Part shown: positions 32,258 to 39,417 of the stretch, piece by piece
Layout: each line of letters starts with the position of its first letter
Position numbering within the stretch: the first letter of the stretch is position 1
IMG/VR virus record: IMGVR_UViG_3300033233_000061
Span: 1 to 46,285 of that record
DNA length: 46,285 nucleotides
Strand: one strand, 5' to 3'
Source: a virus
The notes under the pieces: generated by a model
Database searches by the model: none
Told to the model about the DNA's origin: nothing
Seen by the model: the letters and a program-made list of their open reading frames with translations, nothing else
Position numbers and translations under genes: made by a program

Positions 32258-32918
32258 CGTCTGCCTCCTTCTGGGCCAGAAATAGAGCCAAGGCGAATAG
32301 CGATGAACCACGCCACGGTCGGAGTGATCCTTCGAGCACCCGCCAGGAGCTCAAGCCAAACTTCACAATGCGATGGGCGAGATAATCCCCAGTCTCAATT
32401 TCGTGCTTCGAAAAGAGCGTGAGGAGTGAGCACATTGCTGCGAGCAACGACTCCAGTCGTGCCATATCCGGCACCACCCGCTGTTCCTCGAATTGCCATA
32501 GGCCGGGCTGGGCACGAAAGAGCAGGTGTTTTTGGCCCGAATCGGCGATGACAGCCAGGATCGCCTCAGGCAATAAGGCGACCATGCGTTTCTTCTCAGC
32601 CTTCGAGAGTGGATACCATTCACCAGCCACGACAAAGTGGCTGTAGTTGCGCATGCACTGCGGCTTGTCCTTGCCAAGCCGAGCTTGCAGAAGAGCACTG
32701 CGCTCGTCGGCACAGAAAGCACAGGCCGGGCAGACCCAGTCGCTTTGCCACTGCCGCGCCTTGTCGTGGTCGGTGAACGTCACCTTCACGAACTCGCGAT
32801 AGGGCACCGCCCGGCCGGGCAGGACAGCGCCACAGAGCCAACATCTACCCTCAGCTGGAACCGCAGCGGCAACTTCGGGCTCACCAGCAGCTCGATAGAG
32901 CAATTCAGTCGCGGTCAC
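32088..32918 (-). CDS. csf1: Type IV CRISPR large-subunit-like Csf1
   Basis: A 276-residue protein from GTG 32918 (GGGGAG ten bases upstream, 14-base overlap with the gene before). A zinc-finger signature is formed by CWLCG (26-30) and CPACAFC (63-69), the mark of Csf1, followed by NYSHFVVAGEWYPLSKAEKKRM and a helical C-terminal half (LESLLAAMCSLLTLFSKHEIETGDYLAHRI). The last 60 residues after AQKEAD are Gly/Ser/Glu-rich and overlap the small-subunit gene in another frame, so a frameshift in the assembly or during translation may be involved. In other type IV systems Csf1 is the Cas8-like subunit. Confidence 0.75.
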   Translation of the reverse strand: MTATELLYRAAGEPEVAAAVPAEGRCWLCGAVLPGRAVPYREFVKVTFTDHDKARQWQSDWVCPACAFCADERSALLQARLGKDKPQCMRNYSHFVVAGEWYPLSKAEKKRMVALLPEAILAVIADSGQKHLLFRAQPGLWQFEEQRVVPDMARLESLLAAMCSLLTLFSKHEIETGDYLAHRIVKFGLSSWRVLEGSLRPWRGSSLFALALFLAQKEADVGTGRDSSETDSGGPSEHGLVGVGREAAEVLGHPDGQRAQRGVHEQPEPIRQLTLF

Positions 32919-33183
32919 TGGCGCTGTTCTCCCCGCAATCCAAGACCTCACGACGCGCGATCTGCCCACAGGCAAGCCACCTCGGGTTCCACTTCTGCAC
33001 CGCCGTCCGGCCCGGGTGATGCAACCGCCGTAGCTCATGTGCGATCTGGCATTTCCAGATGGGGTGTTGGTCCGGATCGCGCGCTATGGATACGTTCTGC
33101 AGCCAGCTGCAGTCCATGCACATGCCGGTCGCGAACCCGAATGCTCGGTGCATTCGGGCAATGGCTTCAGGGTCCTTGCCCAT
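32905..33183 (-). CDS. Small Cys/His-rich protein at head of cas operon
   Basis: A 92-residue protein starting at ATG 33183 and overlapping csf1 by 14 bases. It has MCMDCSWL (CxxC), KCQIAHELRRLHHPGR (C-x3-H and HH) and LACGQIA, which could bind zinc. N-terminal MGKDPEAIARMHRAFGFATG is helical. It is translationally coupled to csf1, so it may serve the IV-B complex, although the known IV-B gene set does not include it. It could equally be a general phage zinc protein. Confidence 0.6.
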   Translation of the reverse strand: MGKDPEAIARMHRAFGFATGMCMDCSWLQNVSIARDPDQHPIWKCQIAHELRRLHHPGRTAVQKWNPRWLACGQIARREVLDCGENSASDRD

Positions 33184-33203
33184 TTACCTGCCCCCCAGTC
33201 ATA

Positions 33204-33641
33204 TCATGCGTGCTCCTCGCGCCAGGTTTGCACTGCCTTTCTCAGTAGCTTGGCCGCCTTCTCAGCCACATGGGCTTCACGTTGCACGTCCTCCTCGTCC
33301 ACGAGCCTGCCCAGTTCATGACAGGCCACAGCATGCTGGTACTGGTACTCCCGTTTCTCCCAGCGCTTGTCCGCATCTGCCCATTCGAGCACTGCATCAA
33401 TCAGCGCCTTGGTGTCCGAGTCCGGCTCGTAGATAAGAACCGGTCGTTCGACGATCCGCTCAATTGGTTTCTCTGCCTTGTAGAGACCTGCCTTGTAGGC
33501 AGCCAGATCAGCGCGGGCCAGACCGACCTCTACCTGGAGCAGCCCGATAAGCTCATGTGCCTGGATAACGTGCTCACGGACCCAACTGAGATCCACTGGA
33601 TCGAGAATATCGCGCGCTTGGGACGGTACGGGCTCACTCAT
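33204..33641 (-). CDS. Hypothetical helical protein
   Basis: A 145-residue protein from ATG 33641 (GAGGGG eight bases upstream), overlapping the HTH gene before it by eight bases. It is helical throughout (SWVREHVIQAHELIGLLQVEVGLARADLAAYKAGLYKAEKPIERIVERP, DTKALIDAVLEWADADKRWEKREYQYQHAVACHELGRL, EDVQREAHVAEKAAKLLRKAVQTWREEHA in separate segments). No family is recognised. The gap of 20 bases to the zinc protein keeps it in the same transcript as the cas genes. Confidence 0.6.
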   Translation of the reverse strand: MSEPVPSQARDILDPVDLSWVREHVIQAHELIGLLQVEVGLARADLAAYKAGLYKAEKPIERIVERPVLIYEPDSDTKALIDAVLEWADADKRWEKREYQYQHAVACHELGRLVDEEDVQREAHVAEKAAKLLRKAVQTWREEHA

Positions 33642-34524
33642 GGCTGTCACCCCTCTGGAAAGACTTCACCACACGACTACTGATAGTCTGCGTGCTGCGC
33701 GGCACAAGCCGACTGCGGCCACTACCAGCCATGCGTGCAATGGCTGCCCACGGCATACCTTGCTGGGAGCACCGACGCATGAACTCCATACCATCCGCAC
33801 CTGGCTGCCAATACCGGGCACCGAACCAGCCCCGCCGGATCAACTTGGCCAGCCAGTCCACATCGTCAGCGTGCAGCAACCAGTTTGGCCATCGCGTTGT
33901 CCGCACGTGCGCACGCATGGCCCACCTCAGGGCTGCAGCCTCGTCTACCTTCCAAATTGCCGCTGCCTCTCGTAACGTCAGCCAGCGGTGAGGGCGCCAA
34001 TAGCGCCGGGCGAACCGGCGCAAGGTCTCATCGCGGAAACGGTCCGGATCGTAGCAAGGGAAATTCTGCTCGGCCTGCAGGAATGCCAGCAAGTTGATCC
34101 GTGGCACGCGCCAGATAGTGTGTCCACCGCCAATGTCGCAGCAGCGCTCAGGCCGCAAGCGCCCAGCTTTTACTAACAGAGTTGCCGAGCCATCCGGCTC
34201 ACCCATTGCTCGTTCGATCTGCCGCAACGACAGGTACCGCCCCGAGCCACGCAAAGAGCGACGAGCGTGATCCTCCAGGCGTATGTGTACCGCGTTTGTC
34301 GTCCGCCCAAGTTCGCGAGCTAGCTCCAGCACGCTCATCCGGTCGGCATTCCGGCTGAGGAATTCATCTTCCTCTGCCGTCCAGCGTCGGGCCTTTTGAG
34401 CTCGCCGTCTGCCATGCAGTGCCAGCCAAGGTGGCAGACCGCGACGGCGAAACAGCTTTGCCGTCTGCAGCGATCTGTCCGCTGCCGCGATGGCATAGGC
34501 AACGTCAGAACTTGCCAAGGCCAT
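33634..34524 (-). CDS. HTH/SANT-like DNA-binding protein
   Basis: A 296-residue basic protein from ATG 34524, overlapping the ParB stop by one base. Residues about 45-85 (RRWTAEEDEFLSRNADRMSVLELARELGRTTNAVHIRLEDHAR in two parts) are a Myb/SANT-type HTH of the sort seen in phage GcrA-like or homing-associated regulators. A second, MerR-like segment follows (YLSLRQIERAMGEPD ... HTIWRVPRINLLAFL), and the third part (WLTLREAAAIWKVDEAAALRWAMR) resembles another HTH. It probably binds several DNA sites, as a regulator or replication accessory. Confidence 0.6.
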   Translation of the reverse strand: MALASSDVAYAIAAADRSLQTAKLFRRRGLPPWLALHGRRRAQKARRWTAEEDEFLSRNADRMSVLELARELGRTTNAVHIRLEDHARRSLRGSGRYLSLRQIERAMGEPDGSATLLVKAGRLRPERCCDIGGGHTIWRVPRINLLAFLQAEQNFPCYDPDRFRDETLRRFARRYWRPHRWLTLREAAAIWKVDEAAALRWAMRAHVRTTRWPNWLLHADDVDWLAKLIRRGWFGARYWQPGADGMEFMRRCSQQGMPWAAIARMAGSGRSRLVPRSTQTISSRVVKSFQRGDSHE

Positions 34525-35375
34525 TAACCTGCTCCTCCAACCTGAGCGAGAAACCGCAGAAACTGGGTCAGCGGGCAATCGTGGCAAATGTCCGCAAACC
34601 CACGGCATTCGCACTCAGCACATACCAAGCCCTTCGCCTGCTCCACTTCTTCCCAGCGTGGTGCGCGCTGAGTAGCCTCGGCTAGCGCACAAGCGGCGCA
34701 TGTGGCCCTGGTCGCCAAGCGGACGCCACTAGCTGTCAGTGTATGTGGCGCCACAGTCGCAGGAGCCTGTTGTGCCACACGGCGCTTGGCGAGGCGCACC
34801 ATTGCCTCAGTTTCCTTGGACGTCATTGCGCCCTCGATGACATTGCGGGCCATGGCGCGCATCTGCTCTTCACTTTCTAGGTTGGCAAGCGCTGCAGCTG
34901 CCTGCAAAGGCAGGCGTTTCTCGTCCACTTGCCTCTGCAGGTCATCGGGCAACCGGAGTAATGCCATTCGGTCCACGACAAAGTTCCAGGCTCTGCTCGA
35001 CACGCTGGCAATTTTCTGGATGCTCATGCCTTGAGCAGCCATCGACTGGAACAGCCGTGCTTCCTCTGTCGGCAACAGACTCTCACGAGCCACATTCTCG
35101 GCAGCAATGGTGGCCAGCTGGCCCAGTTCATCGAGATCGTCACGTATGAGGCACGGTACGGTCGCCATTTTCGCCATCTTGGCTGCCCGCCAGCGGCGGT
35201 GACCACAGATGATGACATATCGCCCGTCTGCCGGGGTGACAACCAGCGGCTCCAGAATGCCAAGCTCCTGGACCGACCGCATCAGCTGTACCATCTCTTC
35301 AGCCGGGTAGTCTCGGCGCGGGTTGTGCGGATGCGGGTCCAGAAGGCTAGTCGGGATGAACGTAATTGCTACCAC
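34524..35375 (-). CDS. ParB-like partition/nuclease-family protein with zinc finger
   Basis: A 283-residue protein starting at GTG 35375. The N-terminal ParB domain has LLDPHPHNPRRDYPAEEMVQLMRSVQELGILEPLVV (in two pieces), GRYVIICGHRRWRAAKMA (the CTP-binding GHRR motif) and ENVARESLLPTEEARLF. A central HTH (GMSIQKIASVSSRAWNFVVDRMALL) follows. The C-terminal 70 residues have CAAC, CAECEC and CHDC, a zinc-binding module not usual in ParB. No ParA gene is present, so it may be a DNA-sliding clamp for regulation or replication, or serve plasmid-like segregation with a host ATPase. Confidence 0.8.
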   Translation of the reverse strand: MVAITFIPTSLLDPHPHNPRRDYPAEEMVQLMRSVQELGILEPLVVTPADGRYVIICGHRRWRAAKMAKMATVPCLIRDDLDELGQLATIAAENVARESLLPTEEARLFQSMAAQGMSIQKIASVSSRAWNFVVDRMALLRLPDDLQRQVDEKRLPLQAAAALANLESEEQMRAMARNVIEGAMTSKETEAMVRLAKRRVAQQAPATVAPHTLTASGVRLATRATCAACALAEATQRAPRWEEVEQAKGLVCAECECRGFADICHDCPLTQFLRFLAQVGGAG

Positions 35376-35401
35376 TTGCTACACCTGCTTACCCACTAGT
35401 C

Positions 35402-36583
35402 CTACTCCGGCACGTGTCGGGGCGCCAGCATGTATACGTGCTCACCCTCGTGCAGCTCGGTCGCGCAGATACGGGCCAACGTCATGCCGCCACCGTCCGT
35501 CAGACCAATCCTGACATGCTCGCTTTCGACCGTGCTCAGGAACTCCAGCAGCAATTGCACGCCGAGGGGAATCGTTGCCTGGTCCTGGGTGACAGCATCC
35601 ACCGTGATCTCACACGAGCCAGTGCTCTCCTCGCCACCACTGAGTTTCAGGCCACCGTCGGCACTTGGCCACTCGAACCGCACTGTCCCGCCCTTGGACG
35701 TGACTTTATCAATGCGCTTCAGAGCGGCGACAAGATCCGCCACAGCGACAAGACAATATGGCTGCATCAGCGGCAGGCTAAAGAAGCGCTGCCAGTTCGG
35801 ATATTCTTCAGTGACCAATCGCGCCGTCACTTCGACCCGCAGATCAGCCTCGCCGTCGCCCCTGATCTGTATCTTTGGCGTTTCTGTGTCAGCGAATAGG
35901 CCGATGGTGACGTCTCCCTTGCCGGCAAGCACGCGCTTTGTGGCCGCAATCGTCGGCGCCGGCACGGTGAAGGTCGCCTCGGAGATACCAGGGGCGGGTA
36001 TCACCGGCAGCGTCCGTGTGGCAATGCGGAAGTTATCCGCACCGACCAGACGCATCTCGTCGTTAGCGAGGACGAAGCGGACGCCGCTGAGGGCATTACC
36101 CAAGCTGGGGTTGCAGGCATACTCCACCTGGCCCAGCGCGCGCTTGAATGCCGGCGCGGCTACCATCCATGTGCCGCGCCATTCCACAGGTGCTGGCGTC
36201 TGATAGGCGTCGATCCCGTCCGGGTCGTTCCAGAAAGCAGCCAGGCGGGCCTTGCCTCGGCCTGCCATGTAACTGAGCTCCAGGGTAGACGGAGCCTCAG
36301 CGGTCACCCGGCCTTCAACGAACCCAGGCCCCAGCGCAGCAATCAGATCGCCAAACATAGGAGCGGCAAGAACGATTGCCCCCGTTTCTCTCTCACCCAC
36401 GTCCGGTAACGAGAGCACCCGCACGCCGGTCTGGCCATCGGTGCCAGCCATCTCAAGCGTGCCGTCTGCCTGCACCCTGAGCAGCACTCCCGAGAGGGCG
36501 GGTATAGTCCGCGCCTTCCCAGCCACGGTCCGCACCGCCTTCAGCATGGCCAGCAGTGTCTCTTGCCTGGAACTGAACCTCAT
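35402..36583 (-). CDS. dnaN: DnaN-like DNA polymerase sliding clamp
   Basis: A 393-residue protein of normal beta-clamp length. Three repeated clamp domains are visible: ETLLAMLKAVRTVAGKARTIPALSGVLLRVQADGTLEM (first, in two pieces), GTWMVAAPAFKRALGQVEYACNP (second) and YPNWQRFFSLPLMQPYCLVAVADLVAALKRID (third), and the C-terminal EGEHVYMLAPRHVPE matches the conserved clamp end. It would tether a polymerase to DNA. As no phage DNA polymerase is present, it probably captures the host polymerase III. The start ATG 36583 overlaps the gene before as ATGA. Confidence 0.85.
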   Translation of the reverse strand: MRFSSRQETLLAMLKAVRTVAGKARTIPALSGVLLRVQADGTLEMAGTDGQTGVRVLSLPDVGERETGAIVLAAPMFGDLIAALGPGFVEGRVTAEAPSTLELSYMAGRGKARLAAFWNDPDGIDAYQTPAPVEWRGTWMVAAPAFKRALGQVEYACNPSLGNALSGVRFVLANDEMRLVGADNFRIATRTLPVIPAPGISEATFTVPAPTIAATKRVLAGKGDVTIGLFADTETPKIQIRGDGEADLRVEVTARLVTEEYPNWQRFFSLPLMQPYCLVAVADLVAALKRIDKVTSKGGTVRFEWPSADGGLKLSGGEESTGSCEITVDAVTQDQATIPLGVQLLLEFLSTVESEHVRIGLTDGGGMTLARICATELHEGEHVYMLAPRHVPE

Positions 36584-36852
36584 TTTGACGCCTCTGGCGG
36601 TTGTTGCTCGGCGGCTTCGCCCTCATCGGGTGGCTCTTTGGTTCTGGCACTCAGCCGCATTATGTTGCCTACGAGTAGTAGGGACCATCGCCGCAGGTCG
36701 GCATGGTGGCATGACCTCTGCGCTTGGCCAGCAAGGAGTGCAAGCAGACAGGCAACAAGCCCCCAGGCGATGCCTGCCGGCATCGAAACCGTCAGGGCCA
36801 GGAACCCACAGAGCAACGCCAGCATGACCAGCAGGATCTCAAGAACGTCCAT
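36580..36852 (-). CDS. Small membrane protein, two TM segments
   Basis: A 90-residue protein from ATG 36852 with GGGGAGG six bases upstream. Residues about 4-22 (LEILLVMLALLCGFLALTV) and 27-44 (IAWGLVACLLALLAGQA) are membrane segments, followed by a basic and then acidic cytoplasmic tail ending PPDEGEAAEQQPPEASK. It has holin-like topology but stands between replication genes, so it may instead tie replication to the membrane or exclude other phages. Function unknown. Confidence 0.65.
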   Translation of the reverse strand: MDVLEILLVMLALLCGFLALTVSMPAGIAWGLVACLLALLAGQAQRSCHHADLRRWSLLLVGNIMRLSARTKEPPDEGEAAEQQPPEASK

Positions 36853-37099
36853 TCAGCACCTCCCCGCACGCTTTCGCAATCGCCGCTCTCTCGGCGGCAG
36901 CCTTGCGCCTTAGCTCGTCCGTCGTTGCCGGCGCGAACCTCCTCACCAGGTCGGCTGCGTACTCTAGCAGCTCCGGCCCATCATAGCCCAGCGCGTCACC
37001 TTGCTTGCACGCCGCCAGCAGATCGGGTGCCGCCAACACCAGGCTCCTGTAGGCGCTGGCATCAATCTCGTGTAACTCCTGCGTCTCATCCCGTTCCAT
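36839..37099 (-). CDS. Small helical protein
   Basis: An 86-residue protein starting at ATG 37099, with GGAGG six bases upstream. It reads as helices (HEIDASAYRSLVLAAPDLLAACKQGDALGYDGPELLEYAADLV in parts; ELRRKAAAERAAIAKACGEVLNG). The segment YRSLVLAAPDLLAACK resembles small phage proteins of about 80-100 residues with an LAAPDLLAAL motif that are common near replication genes and have no known role. Confidence 0.6.
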   Translation of the reverse strand: MERDETQELHEIDASAYRSLVLAAPDLLAACKQGDALGYDGPELLEYAADLVRRFAPATTDELRRKAAAERAAIAKACGEVLNGRS

Positions 37100-37658
37100 C
37101 CCGCACCTCCTCGCGTATTTTGCCCGTCTCACCCCGGCGCAGCCGGGCCAATTCGACCAACCGTTCAGCCATGCCCCTGGCAATCCATGTATCTGGTGCC
37201 TTGGGGCAAGGCGTCCGTACCTGGCTCGCAACGATGCTGGCGAACCAGTCCTGCCAACGCTTGTCCTCAACCTGCAAGGACACGCTGCAGTAGTTGCCGA
37301 TCAGGGTAACGAGATAGCCCATCTTGTAGCCCTTATCGATCACCTCCTCGATAGTCTGCGACGCCAGAATGACGTCATACAGGCGACCATGGGCCGCAAT
37401 GTAGAAATCCCAGCGACGCAGCCCAGATTCACGGACCAGGTGGTTCATGCCACACATCAGGAGCATGTTGCCCAGCAACAGCCGTTCAAGCACGGCGTCA
37501 TGGACGCGGGCAATATCCCGCCCTTGCTGTGCCGTCCGTTTCCAGGAGAGATACGGTCTAGCAGCATCCTGCCACAGCGCGGCCCCATCCCACACGGGCT
37601 GACCCGCTCCCGCCCTAAGCTGCTCCAGAACCGTCTCTCTCTTCGCTAACTCAGCCAT
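37086..37658 (-). CDS. Hypothetical protein near replication site
   Basis: A 190-residue protein from ATG 37658. It is helical with many Arg and Trp residues (AVLERLLLGNMLLMCGMNHLV, RRWDFYIAAHGRLYDVILASQTIEEVI, GYLVTLIGNYCSVSLQVEDKRWQDWF). It is the first gene after the palindromic site at 37694-37746. A role in replication is possible by position only. Confidence 0.55.
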   Translation of the reverse strand: MAELAKRETVLEQLRAGAGQPVWDGAALWQDAARPYLSWKRTAQQGRDIARVHDAVLERLLLGNMLLMCGMNHLVRESGLRRWDFYIAAHGRLYDVILASQTIEEVIDKGYKMGYLVTLIGNYCSVSLQVEDKRWQDWFASIVASQVRTPCPKAPDTWIARGMAERLVELARLRRGETGKIREEVRDGTG

Positions 37659-37853
37659 TGCCGTCTAATCTCTCTCCAAGCTGCACAGCGCACATTGCGC
37701 ACGCACAGGGGGATATATATATCCCCCTGTGCTGTGCGTGCGCAATGCAATGGGGGTTGAAGTGTGCACAGGGGGTGTGCGCACGGTGTGCGTAATGCAA
37801 TAGCCATTGAACTGGTGCCCAGGTATGCACTCCGGCCTCCTGGCGGTCTCTGG
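37659..37853. other. Candidate replication origin with 53-bp cruciform site
   Basis: This 195-bp non-coding gap follows the RecA/RepA-like ATPase gene. A perfect 28-bp palindrome at 37704-37731 has arms CACAGGGGGATATA around a TATATATA core. Outside it, ATTGCGCACG (37694-37703) pairs with CGTGCGCAAT (37737-37746), leaving a 5-base CTGTG bulge. Direct repeats TGCGCAATGCAAT (37739-37751) and TGCGTAATGCAAT (37789-37801) and a second CACAGGGGG (37767-37775) follow. Palindrome, iteron-like repeats and a helicase-like gene next door fit an origin, but an operator or RNA element is also possible. Confidence 0.5.
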
Positions 37854-39128
37854 TCATGACGCCAACCCCCATTGCCCGGTTGACAGAGTGACAACTTTGC
37901 CTTGACGCCTGAGTTCGCTCAGCCGTGCCCGCAGCTTGGATTCGTCGTTGTCGTCCAACTCCAGGGCCTCGGCCAGCTCACGGTTGCTCATGGCGCCGTT
38001 TCTCAGCGCTGAGAGGATACGGGATGCAAGAGGTGCGTGCTCAGCAAATTCAGGCGTTGCGGTCAAGTCTGTCTGGCGCAGATCAACCTGCTCAAGAACC
38101 CCATCGGCGCGCTCTTGGATGGTCATGACCAGAGCATGCTCAGGCAGGCTGCCGCGATAGTTCGCCTTGTGACACGTCAGCCGCACGGCAGTCGTGTGTT
38201 CATCGCGACGTTTCGATTCCATTTGCCAGACAATGCGGCTGGCGTTGAAGAAGTACACCGATCCAAACATCTTGTCGGCGCCAGTTGCAAACGGGCTCTT
38301 ATTGGGGTGGTGCAGACAGAGAATGCCAACATCGCGCAGTGTGCCCAGGGCCCTGAACATCGCTAGCGCTGAATCAGCCTCCTCCGGGGCCCCATTTGCA
38401 GCCATCCCCAAAGAGTCCACCACAACCATGCCGATGTTGTGTTTCCGAACCTGTGTTCGGATAGCACCGATTGACGATGCGAGCGGCGCCGCCTGCCGCT
38501 GGTGCAACACGGCCGGCGCATTAGCACGCCGGCCTTTGGCGATTGCGCGGAGACGCTCTGCATGGGTTTCGTAGTTGGTTTCCCAGTCGAGATACAACAC
38601 ATTGCGTGGCTTGCCGACACAGCGGCCAATGATGGCGTCGCCGGTTTGGATCGAGTAGGCCATGGCCAGTGCAAGCATGCTTTTGCCGCTCATGCCAGGC
38701 CCAAACAGGAGTGTTGGCCCGTCCAGGCTGATGTACGGTGACAGCAGCCAGGTATCGCCAGCTCGCGGTGAAACCGTGGCCAGATTGACTGGTTCCTCGC
38801 CAGACCGCCAGCGGTCAATAGCGAGTATGCTGACCTGGTTGAACGCAGCATGCCAGTCAAACTCCAGCCGCTCCTGCAGCGTCTTGGACAGCGATGCCCG
38901 TGTCTGGGCCGACATCAGGTTGAGGCGGCCGTACCATAGGAACTCGTCTGCTTCGGCAAACATGCTCGTGACGGTGCATTCTGCGGTTATGTCATCTTTA
39001 CCCTCCCGTATGTATTGGAGACTGATAGTGACGCCGCTGCCCGCCCAAGTAAACTCGAACCCGTCATCTATCGTGTTCACCGTTGGTGGAGGCAGCGCGG
39101 GGGCAGTCGAAGAGGTTATGGACGGCAA
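37854..39128 (-). CDS. RepA/RecA-fold ATPase (AAA_25, helicase-like)
   Basis: The 424-residue protein starts at TTG 39128 with AAGGAG seven bases upstream; the frame extends further but overlaps a promoter-leader with an inverted repeat. Walker A is GPGMSGKS (about residues 143-150) and Walker B GMVVVDSLG (about 233-241), followed by LCLHHPNKS and a sensor-like RIVWQMESKR. This is the RSF1010 RepA-like/RadA-like hexameric ATPase group. The C-terminal 70 residues are a winged helix (RILSALRNGAMSNRELAEALELD ... LRRQGKVVTL). It is the best candidate for the phage replicative helicase or loader. It is transcribed from the promoter at 39298-39326. Confidence 0.8.
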   Translation of the reverse strand: MPSITSSTAPALPPPTVNTIDDGFEFTWAGSGVTISLQYIREGKDDITAECTVTSMFAEADEFLWYGRLNLMSAQTRASLSKTLQERLEFDWHAAFNQVSILAIDRWRSGEEPVNLATVSPRAGDTWLLSPYISLDGPTLLFGPGMSGKSMLALAMAYSIQTGDAIIGRCVGKPRNVLYLDWETNYETHAERLRAIAKGRRANAPAVLHQRQAAPLASSIGAIRTQVRKHNIGMVVVDSLGMAANGAPEEADSALAMFRALGTLRDVGILCLHHPNKSPFATGADKMFGSVYFFNASRIVWQMESKRRDEHTTAVRLTCHKANYRGSLPEHALVMTIQERADGVLEQVDLRQTDLTATPEFAEHAPLASRILSALRNGAMSNRELAEALELDDNDESKLRARLSELRRQGKVVTLSTGQWGLAS

Positions 39129-39157
39129 TGAGGATCTCCTTGCATATAGACGGGGAA

Positions 39158-39238
39158 GCACAGAGCCCGACCCTTCATGCCGCCACACTCCCCTGGCAAG
39201 GACCATGGCAACACGACATGACTGGTCGGGCTCTGTGC
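39158..39238 (-). promoter_or_regulatory. 15-bp inverted repeat in leader of the ATPase gene
   Basis: GCACAGAGCCCGACC (39158-39172) is the exact reverse complement of 39224-39238, with 51 bases between. It lies in the roughly 160-base leader between the promoter and the TTG start at 39128. It could fold in RNA to control readthrough or translation, or be a two-site operator for a dimeric regulator. Confidence 0.6.
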
Positions 39239-39297
39239 TCAACTATCTTGTTGAAGGTGTGGTCTGTCATGGCCTTATCCTTGCCAGGGATACCTTG

Positions 39298-39326
39298 AGT
39301 ATACAATGCGTGCTACTGACTTGCAA
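39298..39326 (-). promoter_or_regulatory. Sigma70-type promoter for replication operon
   Basis: On the minus strand the -35 is TTGCAA (39321-39326 complement), then 17 bases, then the -10 TATACT (39298-39303 complement). Spacing is optimal. It faces the ATPase gene and the downstream DnaN, ParB and cas genes. Confidence 0.7.
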
Positions 39327-39342
39327 GCGCTAATGGGCATAT

Positions 39343-39371
39343 GCGGCGTTTCACGTCTCACACGTCGCCGC
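39343..39371 (-). terminator. GC-rich hairpin after the Transposase_20-like gene
   Basis: GCGGCG (39343-39348) pairs with CGCCGC (39366-39371), with an inner ACGT/ACGT pairing. It lies between the stop of the upstream gene (39418) and the promoter of the ATPase gene. No T-run follows, so termination may be weak or factor dependent. Confidence 0.4.
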
Positions 39372-39417
39372 TGTTTGGCCGGGGCAATGAGTAACCATCT
39401 CCCCAGCAATTATGGCC

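Noticed and set aside
34524-35375. Full ParAB partition system
   Set aside because: Only ParB-like proteins are present; no ParA-type Walker ATPase was seen next to either of them.
39128-39242. N-terminal extension of the ATPase gene to 39242
   Set aside because: The extension would cover the inverted-repeat leader and reads as low-quality sequence, while TTG 39128 has a perfect ribosome site.
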